64,000 nt of DNA from Sphaerulina vaccinii (taxonomy: Eukaryota > Ascomycota > Dothideomycetes > Mycosphaerellales > Mycosphaerellaceae), in contig JAKUDP010000001.1 in assembly GCA_022570795.1 (NCBI GenBank), forward strand, positions 2,604,001 to 2,668,000. Reading direction: 5' to 3'. Numbering within the stretch: the stretch's first letter is position 1; each line of letters opens with the position of its first letter. The notes beneath the pieces were generated by a model that saw only the letters and a program-made list of their open reading frames with translations, was not told the DNA's origin and made no database searches. Below are positions 21,996-33,167 of this stretch, piece by piece. Position numbers and translations under genes: made by a program.

Positions 21996-22440
21996 AGGCG
22001 TTCCTGACACGCTCGGGGTGTCCAGGCGCGAATTCAAGAACAGCGTCGTCGACGATACTCAGGATCTTGGCAGCGGACGACGAGCATGATCAGGAAGCTT
22101 TCCACGTGAAGCGTGACTCACTGCGTACCACACGCTTGAGGCGCTCACTACTGGCTGGGGCATAGACTTGCTATGACTGAATATCTGGTGAAGCGTTATA
22201 CTGCCATACAGACCATAGCATTGTCGTGATGGTTCCGCGCATTTGTGGCAGTGCCGGGACTGACTGCGAGAGTCATTGGCTATTCTTCAGTGTCGCCAAT
22301 AGGCTGCACGCTTCTCCACACATTGTTTGGTAGTCGATGGCAGTCAATGGTCGACTGCCTCATGACTCGGGATATGGCTGTATGGACGATGAGAGTCTCA
22401 ACGTTTATATATGGGCTCGACGGCGTGAACTGGATGGCCC
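21996..22440. other. Intergenic region before the F-box pair
   Basis: No supported feature beyond the presumed promoter of the frame starting at 22441. Confidence 0.45.
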
Positions 22441-22993
22441 ATGACACAACGAACAGAATACAACACAATGCCGATCAGTATGATTGACCTCCCGGTCGAA
22501 CTACAACTCCAAATCATATCACACCTACCAGTCGAAGACATCTTCCAACTACCAACACTCAACAGACACTTCTACGTCCTAGTCGACCTCCACCGATCCT
22601 TACTCAAGCGATACATCAAAGCCCAGGTCCATACCTTCATATCAACCTTCCAACAGAAATTCCTTCTGTCTTCGTTCCTGCTGCATGGAACAACGCGAGA
22701 GGTTCCACGAAGTCTTCAACGACATCGCAAGCTCTTTATCCGAACACATCTTCAACGTCCAGCCTTGCTCATCACTACTCTTCCACTCCGCGGCACTGGA
22801 CTGTGTCATCACCCACGAAGAACGAATACCATTCTGGCTTGAGTGGTTGTTCGTGGACTACATTGCAAGCCATATTGGGAGCATGGCTGCAATGTATATG
22901 AAGAGTAAGAGGTGCAAGATGGCTAGGAAGAGCGTTTTGTATGGTGAAGGACCGATTCTGCCAAGGATGCATGTGACAAGGGCGGAAGGATGA
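22441..22993 (+). pseudogene. F-box-like gene with a frameshift
   Basis: The first frame (from ATG 22441) carries an F-box start, MIDLPVELQLQIISHLPVED then LPTLNRHFYVLVDLHRSLLK. The coding signal then moves to the next frame between about 22660 and 22690, where EQRERFHEVFNDIASSLSEH continues to a TGA at 22993. No plausible intron spans this gap, so one base has been gained (or two lost), or the assembly has an error there. The neighbouring gene at 23155 is a paralogue with the same LPPELLISIVSLLPVKELL opening and an intact frame. F-box proteins normally recruit substrates to SCF ubiquitin ligases; the C-terminal region here is short and unknown. Confidence 0.6.
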
Positions 22994-23154
22994 GGATGAG
23001 TTACATGACTCGGGTGAGGGATGAGTCAGAAAGATTCCGCCAAAGTGCAGCACCACATCACTACCACGGACACATACAGATAGGTATCTCCACCTCTCGA
23101 CACTCTGCTCGCCTGCACAGCATTGGCAAGTCACCAAAATCGTCGCAGAGACTC

Positions 23155-23619
23155 ATGGCATCAATCCTCGACCTCCCTCCTGAGCTACTCATCTCAATCG
23201 TGTCCCTCCTGCCAGTCAAAGAGCTTTTATCGATCCATCTGATCAACCGGCACTTCCTACAATTGATCAGATTGAACAAGAGACATCTCAAAGCCGTCCT
23301 CTCAACACAAGCTCTAGAGATCATGGAACGACAGCGCCACAAGTCCCTACACTCTGCTGAAAGGGACTTTGACATCATCTCCAAAGCACTAGCTGCAAGA
23401 TTCTTCTTGGAGCCATCGCTACCCATCTTACAAGGCTCGGAAGATCCGATGCGAGAATTTGGCCTGCCCGAAACAGTGCGATTGAGAAGCATATATCCTT
23501 TTATCGATTTGCAGGCTACTGTTTGGGATGAGATGGGTTTGTTGGACAGAGCTGATCCTTATTATAAGTTGCGAGTGGCAAAGGAAGGGCGCGATCCAGC
23601 GAGACGTCTGTCAGATTAA
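23155..23619 (+). CDS. F-box domain protein (short)
   Basis: 154 residues from the ATG at 23155. I prefer this start because the F-box begins at once (LDLPPELLISIVSLLPVKEL) and the 55 upstream in-frame residues look non-coding. After the box comes a helical stretch (TQALEIMERQRHKSLHSAER) and no recognised substrate-binding repeats. It is a tandem paralogue of the frameshifted gene at 22441 and presumably an SCF substrate adaptor. Confidence 0.6.
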   Translation: MASILDLPPELLISIVSLLPVKELLSIHLINRHFLQLIRLNKRHLKAVLSTQALEIMERQRHKSLHSAERDFDIISKALAARFFLEPSLPILQGSEDPMREFGLPETVRLRSIYPFIDLQATVWDEMGLLDRADPYYKLRVAKEGRDPARRLSD

Positions 23620-23801
23620 GGTGATTCAGATGTCAAAAGGAGGACTGAAGCACTCAAGAACCTCGAGGTCTGTATTCCGGTATCGCAAGCCATATATCTT
23701 CCAGGACCGCTGCTCTCTAGAGGCCCTGTTGAATTTTCTGGGCCCTTTGTAGTATTATTCGTCTCTTCAGCTGTCATGTGCTCGTAGAGAATATCCCTAT
23801 C

Positions 23802-24557
23802 TCACGGCTCAACAACCAAAAACTCCGCCAACGGCCTAACACTGAAATACCACCCCATAACCGGCAAAGGTCCACTCCTCTCCACCAAATACTCCAGAAT
23901 CTCCATCGCATACCCTGGTAGATGCTCTTTCACTTCTGGCATGTTGATGTTTCCCGTGGCCAACTTCCTACACACCTGACTGAGCATGAGACGATGAAGT
24001 GCCGTTCCATCACCGCTATTCTCAAGTCCTTCCTTGATCACTTCCATGGCTGGATAGAAAGTCGCCATACTCGTATGAAGCTTGCTGATAGCGAGGTTAC
24101 AAAGCGCAGGAAGGAAATGTTTATCGGCGAAGATCCAGATTCTGACATAAGTGATCTGTGTACAGCCATATTCGTTTATGCCGCCGTGGAAGACCCAAGC
24201 CATGAAGTGTTCAACGACCACTGGCTCTGCTTCCGGAAATCGGAGTTCTGCATCATCAGCGGTTAGTCTCTAAAAGATCGAAAATGCGTTCAAGCAGGTC
24301 TGTTGCCGAGCTTCTCGCCCCAGCAGGCTTAAGCAGTAGGAGATGCCTTACCTCCTTTCCGTCCTTCCTCAAACTTCGAGCTATTCAGAGCGCTAGCGAA
24401 CCATGGTGAGGCGGAAGTGAGGAGAGATCGAGGGACTTTGAACTTCTTTCCGGGATCTGTGGTGAAAATCTTGATTGTACTGGGGCTGTACAGGGCAGCG
24501 TGGTTAGTTGATGTTCGCGGAGAGAGAGGCCGTGGAGATAGAAGCTTACTCTGTCAT
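23802..24557 (-). CDS. BTB/POZ domain protein
   Basis: Three exons: 24557-24550 (only 8 nt), 24485-24352 and 24247-23802; introns of 64 and 104 bp; 195 residues. The spliced reading gives IKIFTTDPGKKFKVPRSLLT, SASPWFASAL, then ELRFPEAEPVVVEHFMAWVF and YVRIWIFADKHFLPALCNLA, the order of strands and helices of fungal BTB proteins. The C-terminal 80 residues are helical. The tiny first exon makes the start less certain. Such proteins are abundant in filamentous fungi and mostly uncharacterised; some are adaptors for Cullin-3 ligases. Confidence 0.7.
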
Positions 24558-24917
24558 ATTGGTGGTGGTGGTCCGGTCTGGGAGAGTCGTGTTGTTCTTG
24601 TCGAGGCTGTGGAAGTTGTTGAGGGAAAGTAAGTACTTGGAAGAGAAAAGCCCTGCTAGCGTGCATAGAGCACGTGCTCAAACGCGTTCTCTTCACTTTC
24701 GCTTCACCTCTGGCTTCACCTGCTCCACTGTCGCCTGGGGGCGGATGCGCGTCGACTCACATTATCTCGTATCGAGTGAGACAAGTTGAAGATAGATTAG
24801 CTTACTTCATGAGTGGAATCTCAATACATACTTCGCTTGCTCTCTTGTCATCAGTGGATATCATTCTCCAGCCCAGTGTCAACACTCCCAGAACGCCCTG
24901 TACTCTACACACTGCCT
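24558..24917. other. Short intergenic region between BTB gene and MGM1 3' end
   Basis: Contains the BTB promoter and the MGM1 3' flank. No further feature is seen. Confidence 0.5.
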
Positions 24918-27725
24918 CTAGAACAACCAGCCCCTCCTCTTTCCCTTCTCCTCAGTCTGTGTTCCTCTCTGACTATTTCTCTTCTCCCTGGCCTCGAGTT
25001 GTCTCAAACCCTCCATTTCCTTAAGCACATGCTCTAAAAGCTCCTTGCGCCTGACCACGTCAAGGTGCCGTCGGATCTTGGGGTCTTCGCGGGCGAACCG
25101 CTCAATCGTATTCTCGTCAAGATCTCGTCCCCACTTCTCCAGAATCCTAGGGAACTGGTAGTAAAACTTCGATAAGAGTTCCGCGTCAAGGAAGAGGTCA
25201 GCCGTGGAAGTGAGCTTTTCAGCGACAGCATCGAGGAAGACTTCCGGGCAGTAGTATTTGTTGGTGGGTTGAGCACATTGCCGACTCTTGATCGCCGCAA
25301 GTCGCATGCGCAAAATGTCTGATCGGTCGCGCAGGAAGAGAGCTTCTTTGCCCTTCTCGAGGAGGGCAGATGAGAAGCCGCCTGCGCCACCTACACCGTT
25401 GCCTTCGAGGACTGTATCGCCTTTGCGAACGCGGTCTATGAAGGAGAGTACGTCCTTGGCTTTTCTCCGTCCGCCAATTGCATCCTCTACTGACTTCAGC
25501 GCGCTCTCGCAAGAGTGCAATTCATCTTTGAGGACTTTGGAAATGTTCTCCCGTCCTTGTTTCCATTCTTGATCGGTGACTTCGACGCGGTATTTGTATG
25601 GCTTGACGCAGATCTCTAGTTCGTCAGATGTGTCGTATGCAAGGTCTTTCAGGATGTTCTCTGATGCGGTTGTAATGGCTTGCACGGCGAAGGGGTGCGA
25701 TGCGAAGGGCGTGCTGTGGATGAGATCCTGCACCGCACTGTGGAGAGCTTGTGCTGTCACCGTTGTGGCTAGGCGACCGATGCCTAGTTTCGTCAAGGTA
25801 GAAGTGGAGGCGTCGAGTTTGAGATGCCATAGAGGGTTCTCTGGATCGGCCTTGGGTAGGCTTTGAAGTGGTTCCTCGATCGTATTCTGATCGACTGGTC
25901 TGAGATCTTCAACTGGTCTGTTCCAGTATCGTTGCGCGAGTAGGTTCAACACTTGCTGGTCAAGCTCGCGCTTAACGATATCCCGGACCTCTTGTCGCCC
26001 GAACTGCTCGGACACCTTCTTGAATCCGTGTTTGAAAGCATCGAGCGACTCTGCGAGATAGCTTTCTGCGCTCAGTGGTCGCTCATTGTACTGCACCTTA
26101 AACTCATATGATGCTTCTGCGAGTTCGTGGTGGATGGCCTCACTTGTAGATTTGAGGGAAGCGGACATCGTGTTCTCGAGCACATGCATCAGCTTCTTTC
26201 GTAGTGCTGGTGTGCCAACAGTAACGCCTGCCTTCGACTGCGGACCAAAGGTTTCTGGGTGTGCATTGAAGTATGCTGATTCATTCTTCGTGATCAGGCT
26301 CGTGATGTTCTGCGCCCCTCGGGAGAACAGAGATCGCGATTCCTGGGGCACTTTGCAGACTACACCAACATATCCTAGTCGCAGAGGATAGTTCTTATCT
26401 GACAAGATTTGCGCTCCTCGCACGGGGTCGACCAAGTCCATCTTGGTTACAACACCAATCGTTCGCTCGCCTCGAGGGTCTGCTCGACGTGCTGCTCGAA
26501 GTGCGGTAGAGTTGGCAAGATCGACATCTGCTGCGGAGATCGCAAGAATGATGTTTGGTGGTTGAATGTACTTATCGCAAAGATCCTGGATCCTCATACG
26601 AAGTTCTGTCGGTTGGTCAAAAGCCTCTACCTGTATATATCCAGGCAGATCAATGAGTGATAGATCAGGTACATTCGGCGAGTATATCCGTAGCTGAATC
26701 GGGTCGTCTGAGACGCAGTCCTTCTCAGGCACTGCCAGGTTGAGATCCAATAAAGTCTTCTGGATCTGGCTAAAGTCTGTTATTCTTCCCAAGCCAAGCG
26801 CTGGAAATTCGCCATACTCTGCTGCCACGTTCGGTGTGTTGACGAGCGTAAGCTCGATCGGTCTCCTCGTAACCATGTTCGATCCTTTCGGCAGGAATTC
26901 ATGTCCAACAATGGCCTCCAGTACTGAGCTCTTTCCCGAGGACTGCGAGCCAACCACGACAATCGAAGGAAGTGTCAGAGTCTCCGACTGACCAACAGTC
27001 TGCAGAAGTGACCTTATCTCAATCATCTTTCTCGTAAGCAACATCATCTGATCATCCCTCGCAGCCTCATCTCGAGCTCTGTCGTCTTCTTCTCCGTCCT
27101 CGTTCAACGCGAACGCAGCAGCAGTAGCTACTCCGGCACCAGCAGCCCCAACACCACTCTGCTTCGGTTCGTTCGGTCCTCCTGGACCACCCTCTCCGCC
27201 CTCTTCCTTCCCTGCTCTCCCTTCGTAGATATCCTTCATCCACTGCGGCATGTGAATCCCTTTCGCATCTTCCTTCGTCTTTTCAGCCCCTCTGCTGACC
27301 TGCGCGAACACGTCTCCCAGCCCTCCCAGTACACCGTTTGCAGCGCCTAGCGTAGCATCCTTGGTTCTCCCGAAGATGTCCACAGCCCAGGCTCCTGCTT
27401 GCGCAGTCTGGTACTGTAAGTATGCCACGCCGCCTACCATCGTTAGACCCATCATGGCCGGTACACGCGCCAGCTTCATGAAGAGCTTGGGTATGACGCG
27501 CGCGAAGGAGGCATGTCGGACTGCTGGGAGGTTGGAGAAGGTGTTGGCGCCGGCTGGCCATGTGTTCCTTGAAGTCCATCTTCGTAACGCGCTGGGTGAG
27601 GATGACAGCGCGGAGTGCGTTATTGATCGTGTTGTTGCTACATTTTGTGGGAGGCGAGGTATCACGGCTGATCGTATGAGGGCTGTCTTGGGGAGCCGCG
27701 AGGACAGCAGCCTCGTAGTCATCAT
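24918..27725 (-). CDS. MGM1: Mitochondrial dynamin-like GTPase Mgm1/OPA1
   Basis: A single exon of 935 residues. A basic, Ser-rich mitochondrial targeting sequence (1-75) precedes the inner-membrane anchor (about 87-105, VPAMMGLTMVGGVAYLQYQ). A second weakly hydrophobic, Ala/Gly-rich segment (about 191-207, GVGAAGAGVATAAAFAL) lies where rhomboid protease cuts the family into long and short forms. The GTPase has GSQSSGKSS (P-loop, 259-267), SLIDLPGYIQ and GVVTKMDLVDP. The dynamin stalk follows, without a PH domain. Mgm1 fuses inner mitochondrial membranes and shapes cristae. FIS1, a mitochondrial fission factor, is also in this window at 46893. Confidence 0.95.
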   Translation of the reverse strand: MMTTRLLSSRLPKTALIRSAVIPRLPQNVATTRSITHSALSSSPSALRRWTSRNTWPAGANTFSNLPAVRHASFARVIPKLFMKLARVPAMMGLTMVGGVAYLQYQTAQAGAWAVDIFGRTKDATLGAANGVLGGLGDVFAQVSRGAEKTKEDAKGIHMPQWMKDIYEGRAGKEEGGEGGPGGPNEPKQSGVGAAGAGVATAAAFALNEDGEEDDRARDEAARDDQMMLLTRKMIEIRSLLQTVGQSETLTLPSIVVVGSQSSGKSSVLEAIVGHEFLPKGSNMVTRRPIELTLVNTPNVAAEYGEFPALGLGRITDFSQIQKTLLDLNLAVPEKDCVSDDPIQLRIYSPNVPDLSLIDLPGYIQVEAFDQPTELRMRIQDLCDKYIQPPNIILAISAADVDLANSTALRAARRADPRGERTIGVVTKMDLVDPVRGAQILSDKNYPLRLGYVGVVCKVPQESRSLFSRGAQNITSLITKNESAYFNAHPETFGPQSKAGVTVGTPALRKKLMHVLENTMSASLKSTSEAIHHELAEASYEFKVQYNERPLSAESYLAESLDAFKHGFKKVSEQFGRQEVRDIVKRELDQQVLNLLAQRYWNRPVEDLRPVDQNTIEEPLQSLPKADPENPLWHLKLDASTSTLTKLGIGRLATTVTAQALHSAVQDLIHSTPFASHPFAVQAITTASENILKDLAYDTSDELEICVKPYKYRVEVTDQEWKQGRENISKVLKDELHSCESALKSVEDAIGGRRKAKDVLSFIDRVRKGDTVLEGNGVGGAGGFSSALLEKGKEALFLRDRSDILRMRLAAIKSRQCAQPTNKYYCPEVFLDAVAEKLTSTADLFLDAELLSKFYYQFPRILEKWGRDLDENTIERFAREDPKIRRHLDVVRRKELLEHVLKEMEGLRQLEAREKRNSQRGTQTEEKGKRRGWLF

Positions 27726-27952
27726 TGTGGGAGCATCTGCGGTTGACTTGTCTTATTCCTCGGCAGTACGTGGTTGATGTGAAGTCGAAATGTTGATTGT
27801 GGTTATCGCGATGATCCTGGTTATGCTTGTCTGCACTTTCAAGAAGTCGTTGGCGCACGGCTCAGGTGGTCAAAGCGGCACCTTCCCTTGTTACATCATC
27901 GTCAAGTACCTTACACGCTTAGAAACATCCTCGACTCCTCATTCCATTGCCA
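27726..27952. promoter_or_regulatory. Divergent promoter between MGM1 and glyoxalase II
   Basis: 227 bp separate the two start codons, so both mitochondrial-function genes must be driven from this segment. I see no strong TATA box; no specific regulator site is claimed. Confidence 0.5.
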
Positions 27953-29060
27953 ATGTCTTTGGTCACAGCACTGAGAACCTCCATCAGAAGACCTCTATTT
28001 CAAGCAATCCTCGCAGTAAGCTTCGCTTGTATCATTGCCTACATCACGTTTGCTGATCAACCGAAGCAACAACAAGCCAGGAAGATGCATATCGAAAGCA
28101 TTCCCATGTGTAAGACTAGCATGAGACATCAAGGTGGTTTGTTGGGTTACTGAGACAGGTCATATAGGGGAGGGTACCGGCAACAATTATGCCTATCGTA
28201 TGGCTCCCTCTGTGGCATTTGTGGTAGATGAAGATGCTGACCAATTGTAGTCGTGACGGACGACAAGACGAAAGAAGCTGTTATTATTGATCCGGCGCAT
28301 CCATCTGAGTATGCAATGGTGATTGTCGTTGGTCTACAATGTTGATGGAACTGACGAGAGGCATAGGGTGTTACCATCGTTGAAGAAGGCGACCGATAGT
28401 GGCATCAAGCTGACCAACATAATCAACACTCACCAGTAAGATATCATCAACATATCTCGGCATTGAAACTAACGATGTTATAGCCACCACGACCATGCAG
28501 GCGGCAATGTAGAGATTCTAAAGTCATATCCACTACCAATTATCGGAGGCAAGGACTGCGACAAGGTCACCAAGACACCAGCTCATAACGACACATTTTC
28601 GATCGGAAGTATCAAGGTCAAGGCGCTCCACACTCCATGCCATACGCAAGACAGCATCTGCTTCCTCTTCGAAGATGGCAACGACAAAGCGGTCTTCACA
28701 GGCGACACCCTTTTCATTGGAGGCTGTGGACGATTCTTCGAGGGTACTGCCGAAGAAATGGATACTGCTCTGAACAAAGTCCTCGCCACACTTCCAGATG
28801 ACACGAAGGTGTATCCTGGTCACGAATACACGAAAGGGAACGTGAAGTTTGGTGTCAAAGTTTCACAATCTGATGCGATCAAGAAGCTTGAATCTTTTGC
28901 CACGAGCAATAAGGAGACGCAGGGCAAGTTCACGATCGGAGACGAGAAGAAGCATAATGTCTTTATGCGGCTCGATGACCCAGAAGTACAAAAGTTTACT
29001 GGCAAGACTGGGAGAATCGATGTTATGGCTGCGTTGCGTGAGGCGAAGAATAGTTCGTAG
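27953..29060 (+). CDS. GLO2: Glyoxalase II (hydroxyacylglutathione hydrolase)
   Basis: Five exons: 27953-28109, 28159-28197, 28251-28308, 28367-28435 and 28484-29060; all joins keep frame; 299 residues. The core starts MHIESIPMCHIGEGTGNNYA and then reads VTDDKTKEAVIIDPAHPSE. The metallo-beta-lactamase metal motif THHHHDHAGG (H107, H109, D111, H112) is formed across the exon 4/5 join, which strongly supports the splicing. Later ligands are in FTGDTLFIGGCGRFFEGT and YPGHEY. The enzyme hydrolyses S-D-lactoylglutathione to lactate and glutathione in methylglyoxal detoxification. The first 43 residues add a basic, hydrophobic leader, possibly mitochondrial; the Met at 28086 would give a cytosolic form. 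Confidence 0.93.
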
Positions 29061-29426
29061 ACTTGACCAAGCGCGTCACGGCGGAGCTGTTGCCGAAGTG
29101 CTTGCATATGTTACTGATATGTACATACTGTATTTAATGGCACAGATCCAACACTACATCTCGAACCCATTGCTCACCGTATCTGATTGATCGGTATCTC
29201 ATTGTAGACAAGCGGTCAAAGAACACGCTTCAATAAGTCACGTCGCGCTTGCCCCACCAAATGATGACTCCATGGTATGACTGCGGTGCTGCACCCCGCG
29301 ATGCACTACTACATGTACTAGTATATTGCCACAGATTACCCTTCACTTGACTTCAACAACCACACATCACACCTTCAGCAATGATCTTACGGATACGAAC
29401 GTCTTAGTCTTCCATCGTCCACAATC
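29061..29426. other. Intergenic region before the GTPase gene
   Basis: Promoter and leader of the gene at 29427; no other feature is seen. Confidence 0.5.
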
Positions 29427-31492
29427 ATGGCGACACGAGCTGAGCGGTACAAAGAAGTACCACAGACTGCACAGGATAGACGGGCGGGCGAGAATGTACG
29501 ACTTCGCCTCTTTGCGACTCTCATCGAGCTCAGTATCACTTCTTGGTGTATGAATACTGATATGATAGGAACAGGCTCTCAGCGACTTCGCCGACTATGT
29601 CAATAAGCAGCAAGCCCTTCGACGGCCTCCCATCAACGGTGCAGATTCAAAAACCACGACGACTGAGCACGCCGAACTCGATATCCTCGATACGTTAGAT
29701 CTTGGTGACGACAAGCCCAAAGTCCGACTAAAACACCTTCTCCTGGATGAGACCGAGGAGGAGAGTAAGAGGCAGCTTGAGTCTATCATCCATACGCGAC
29801 TAGACGAGGGACATAACGAGTGCCTCTTCGATGTAGGACTGGAAGATGATGGCTCTGACCAGCTACTCACCGAGGCTGAGTGGGACGCTGCGATCGCTCG
29901 ATTAGAAGCCATCGTCGCAAAGCTTAAGGCAGACTGGAAAATTCTCATGACGAAAAACGTCCCAAACAGTCCAGTTGACGTAGGAGCCGAAAGCACGAAT
30001 AAGACGAAAGGCTGTGTCGGGAAACTCATGATACGGCGAAGACCAGTCGATGTGGACGATCAGATCGAAACCCGAATTGCAGTAGTAGGAAACGTCGATG
30101 CTGGCAAAAGTACATTACTAGGCGTGCTCGTCAAAGGCGGACTGGACGATGGTCGTGGTAAAGCGAGAGTTAATCTCTTCCGGCATAAACACGAAATCGA
30201 ATCTGGACGAACATCTTCTGTGGGAATGGAGATCATGGGCTTCGACACGAAAGGCGAGGTTGTGGTCAGTGGTGTGCCGGGAAGAAAGTTGAGCTGGGAG
30301 GAGATTGGTAAGAGGAGTGCGAAAGTCATCTCCTTCACTGATCTTGCTGGACACGAGAGGTATCTCAGGACGACTGTGTTTGGATTGCTGAGCAGTGAGC
30401 CGAACTACTGTCTACTGATGGTTGCGGCGAATAATGGTCTGATTGGAATGTCGAAAGAGCATCTGGGCATCGCGCTAGCGTTGAATGTTCCTGTTATGGT
30501 AAGTGCACTCCAGGACTTCACGATCGCTCTTAAGACTAACATACTGAACCCAGGTCGTCATTACCAAAATCGACATCTGTCCTCCTCAGATTCTGCAACA
30601 GACTATTACTCAACTCACCAAAATCCTGAAATCTCCTGGAGCTCGTAAAATCCCAATCTTCATCAAGAACCGCGAGGAATGCATCAACACAGCAACACAA
30701 TTCGTCAGCCAACGAATATGTCCCATCTTCCAAGTCTCGAATGTGACAGGCGAGTCTCTTCACCTCGTCCGCGAGTTCATGAACATCCTACCTCATCACG
30801 GAAAGTACGATGTCGATGCTCCATTCGAGTTCCACGTCAACGACACCTTCTCTGTACCATTCGTCGGAACCGTCGTTAGTGGCGTCGTCAAATCTGGCAT
30901 TGTGCATGCAGGAGATACCGTAATGGTCGGACCTGATGGACTGGGGCAGTTCACGACCACGACTGTACGATCTATCGAACGAAAACGCATAAGCACCCCA
31001 GCTGCTACTGCAGGCCAAAGCGCATCTTTCGCCCTCCGACGTGTAAAACGAAAAGATGTTCGAAAAGGCATGGTCGTCTTACTGGCGAAAAGCGATGCGA
31101 ATCCCTTACTCGAGGCACCAAAACCTCAAGTATACCGCGAGTTCGTCGCTGAAGTCCTCATCCTGTCTCACGCAACGACCATCCGAACGAAATACCAAGC
31201 AATGCTCCACGTCGGTCCCGTAAGCCAAACTTGCGCGATCATCGACATCGATCGAGACTACATCCGAACTGGCGACCGAGCAACTGTGGCTTTCCGATTC
31301 GTGCAACGACCAGAGTTCCTTGCAGCTGGTGATAGGATTTTGTTCAGGGAGGGTAGGACAAAAGGTCTTGGTATCGTCAAGGCCGTTGGGTATGATCCGA
31401 ACCAACCGCTGAATCCGGAGGCTGTGAAGAGGGAGGCAGAAGAGAAGGAGAAGGCGATAGCGGCGAAGAAGGCTGAACGGGCTGCTGCTTAG
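29427..31492 (+). CDS. GTPBP1/GTPBP2-like translational GTPase
   Basis: Exons 29427-29495, 29569-30498 and 30554-31492 (introns 73 and 55 bp) give 645 residues. After an acidic N-terminal region come the G1 motif GNVDAGKST (about 197-205), a G3 in FTDLAGHERYLRTT, VAANNGLIGMSKEHLGIALA, and, right after intron 2, the G4 VVITKID. Two beta-barrel domains follow (VGTVVSGVVKSGIVHAGDTV and the C-terminal VAFRFVQRPEFLAAGDRILF), ending in a Lys/Glu/Ala tail. This order is that of the GTPBP1/2 branch of EF-Tu-like GTPases. In animals these aid rescue of stalled ribosomes and mRNA turnover; the fungal role is inferred. The first 23-residue exon is the least certain part. Confidence 0.87.
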
Positions 31493-31779
31493 AAGGCACA
31501 CGGTCATGATGATGGGCTGTGGGAATAGGGAATTGATTATGAACGCTCATTGATATGATGAGTAGATGAGTAGATGAATTGGCATGGCGTTTGGGAATTG
31601 GTACATAGGTAGCTGTATTACTACCTTATCGCGAGCTTTGGACGTTAAATGCTCGAGCTGAACATCTCTCATTCATCTCTAGCCTCACATCATGTGGATC
31701 AGGCCTGATCATCAAGAGCCAGAAAGTGACCGCCTACTTGCATGCATTGGAGGATGTCGTCCGTATGTTTATAGTGTTC

Positions 31780-32148
31780 CTAAGCTTGGTCCAAATCTCC
31801 TGCCTTAAACTCTTTTACTCTCCAGATCAGATTCGGAAACTCGATTGCATCGGGATCGCATTTTGCTACTGTGGTCTCTGCCTCGTCGACAATATCTGTG
31901 AACACTGGCCCCATGATTGGAAGAACTGATAAGCGCTTACTAAAGCCTCTCCTCTGATTGATGTCGAGCTCGGTAATAGCAACGTCCAGGCCCAGATCTG
32001 CGAATCGCTGCAGATTGCTTTTTATTGGCACAGGGACGTCTCCATCTACGCTTAAAGGACGAGGTATAGGTGTCGTTGCCACAAAAGGCACGATGGCGAA
32101 GAGTGAGAGCCCTACTGCAAGCGAGCTGAGTTGGTTGAAGCTCTTCAT
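31780..32148 (-). CDS. Small secreted protein carrying a GH10 xylanase fragment
   Basis: 122 residues from the ATG at 32148. The first 25 residues are a signal peptide (MKSFNQLSSLAVGLSLFAIV). Residues 40-60 read SNLQRFADLGLDVAITELDI, the catalytic-nucleophile block of GH10 endo-xylanases (the E in ITELDI). Nothing else of the usual 300-residue barrel is present: the upstream half is missing and the downstream part does not resemble GH10. It is therefore unlikely to be a xylanase. It may be a degraded gene or a short secreted protein built from the fragment. Longer starts in the same frame exist (32262) but would bury the signal peptide. Confidence 0.5.
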   Translation of the reverse strand: MKSFNQLSSLAVGLSLFAIVPFVATTPIPRPLSVDGDVPVPIKSNLQRFADLGLDVAITELDINQRRGFSKRLSVLPIMGPVFTDIVDEAETTVAKCDPDAIEFPNLIWRVKEFKAGDLDQA

Positions 32149-32696
32149 GATGGGGTGGTAGGTGCATGATGATGAGTCAAGTGGTTGAGCGTTGGAAGTG
32201 TCGATAGTGTCCGTTTCCATACTGAAAGCTAGTGGAGCGACGACCTCTTTATGTGCCGTCAACGAAAATTACATGCTCGCTGCCTCACAGCAATCATGTT
32301 CTGGCTGATTCTTACCGAGCTTCTCCAGAAACAGCGGTCCGAGTGGAAGTGTTAGAAGGGTGTGATGGTGAAGCCCCAGGGCGATCATCGCTCATATTGG
32401 CAGCTATGCTGCTTCGCTCTGGGCAGTTATGAATCTACTAAGTGACCGGAAACGCTTCGTGCGCCTATGCCGACATGGCATGTGCAAGTTCGCTTGTGGC
32501 GTGGGTTGTATGAGCCCGAAGTGGTTTACTTTATACACAGTATTGGCACACACCTCCTGTCTCATTCCTGCTTGCGTCTCCAACTTCAAGGAAACGCCAC
32601 CTCCGGAGGCGGCCTGTAAACTGTATCCTCCCACGCAAACGGCGACTTCAACAACTCAAAACACCTAGGCAAAAGAACTGGCACTGCAACTTTCAT
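32149..32696. other. Intergenic region
   Basis: No gene, RNA or repeat is recognised. Confidence 0.5.
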
Positions 32697-33167
32697 TCAA
32701 CCTTCGTCCTCCTCTGGAAAGTCCTTACTTCCCTCTCCGTAATCACCTTCTTCGCCAACGTTGACCAAGTAAACCCAGCCCTCGCCCTCTATGTCATCCT
32801 CTGGGGGCTTGGGTCCCTCAGTAACAGCTCGTAAGGCTTCCTCATCTACCATAACACAGACTTCATATCTTGGGTTCGTCCCGTTTCCTGCTCCCTCTCG
32901 TTCGCGTAATTCGTTGGCATAGTTCCGGAAATGCTCTCGGACAGTGTGGATTGAAGCGCCATCCAGGATTCCTGGGTCTAACACTACAGGCAGGGAAAGT
33001 TGTTCTGGAGTATAAGTATCTGGTTGTTCGACGTTTGCGGCCTCAAGGGCTCGCTTCTTGAGGATGGAGATGAATGTCGGCCAGAGGGAGTCGGAAGTGG
33101 GGGTATAGGTTGTACGATAGATGATGAAACCCCACTTCTTATTGCTAGCTGGTGGAAAATCTGACAT
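32697..33167 (-). CDS. Conserved fungal orphan (WGFIIYRTTY family)
   Basis: A single exon of 156 residues. The opening NKKWGFIIYRTTYTPTSDSL then WPTFISILKKRALEA is the signature of a large, lineage-expanded fungal family whose members start with W-G-F-x-I-Y-R. The middle has TVREHFRNYANELR and RYEVCVMVDEEAL, the end is acidic. No signal peptide is visible. The function of the family is unknown to me. Confidence 0.72.
   Translation of the reverse strand: MSDFPPASNKKWGFIIYRTTYTPTSDSLWPTFISILKKRALEAANVEQPDTYTPEQLSLPVVLDPGILDGASIHTVREHFRNYANELREREGAGNGTNPRYEVCVMVDEEALRAVTEGPKPPEDDIEGEGWVYLVNVGEEGDYGEGSKDFPEEDEG

Noticed and set aside
27361..27777. 138-codon frame on the plus strand
   Set aside because: It lies antisense to the MGM1 N-terminus.
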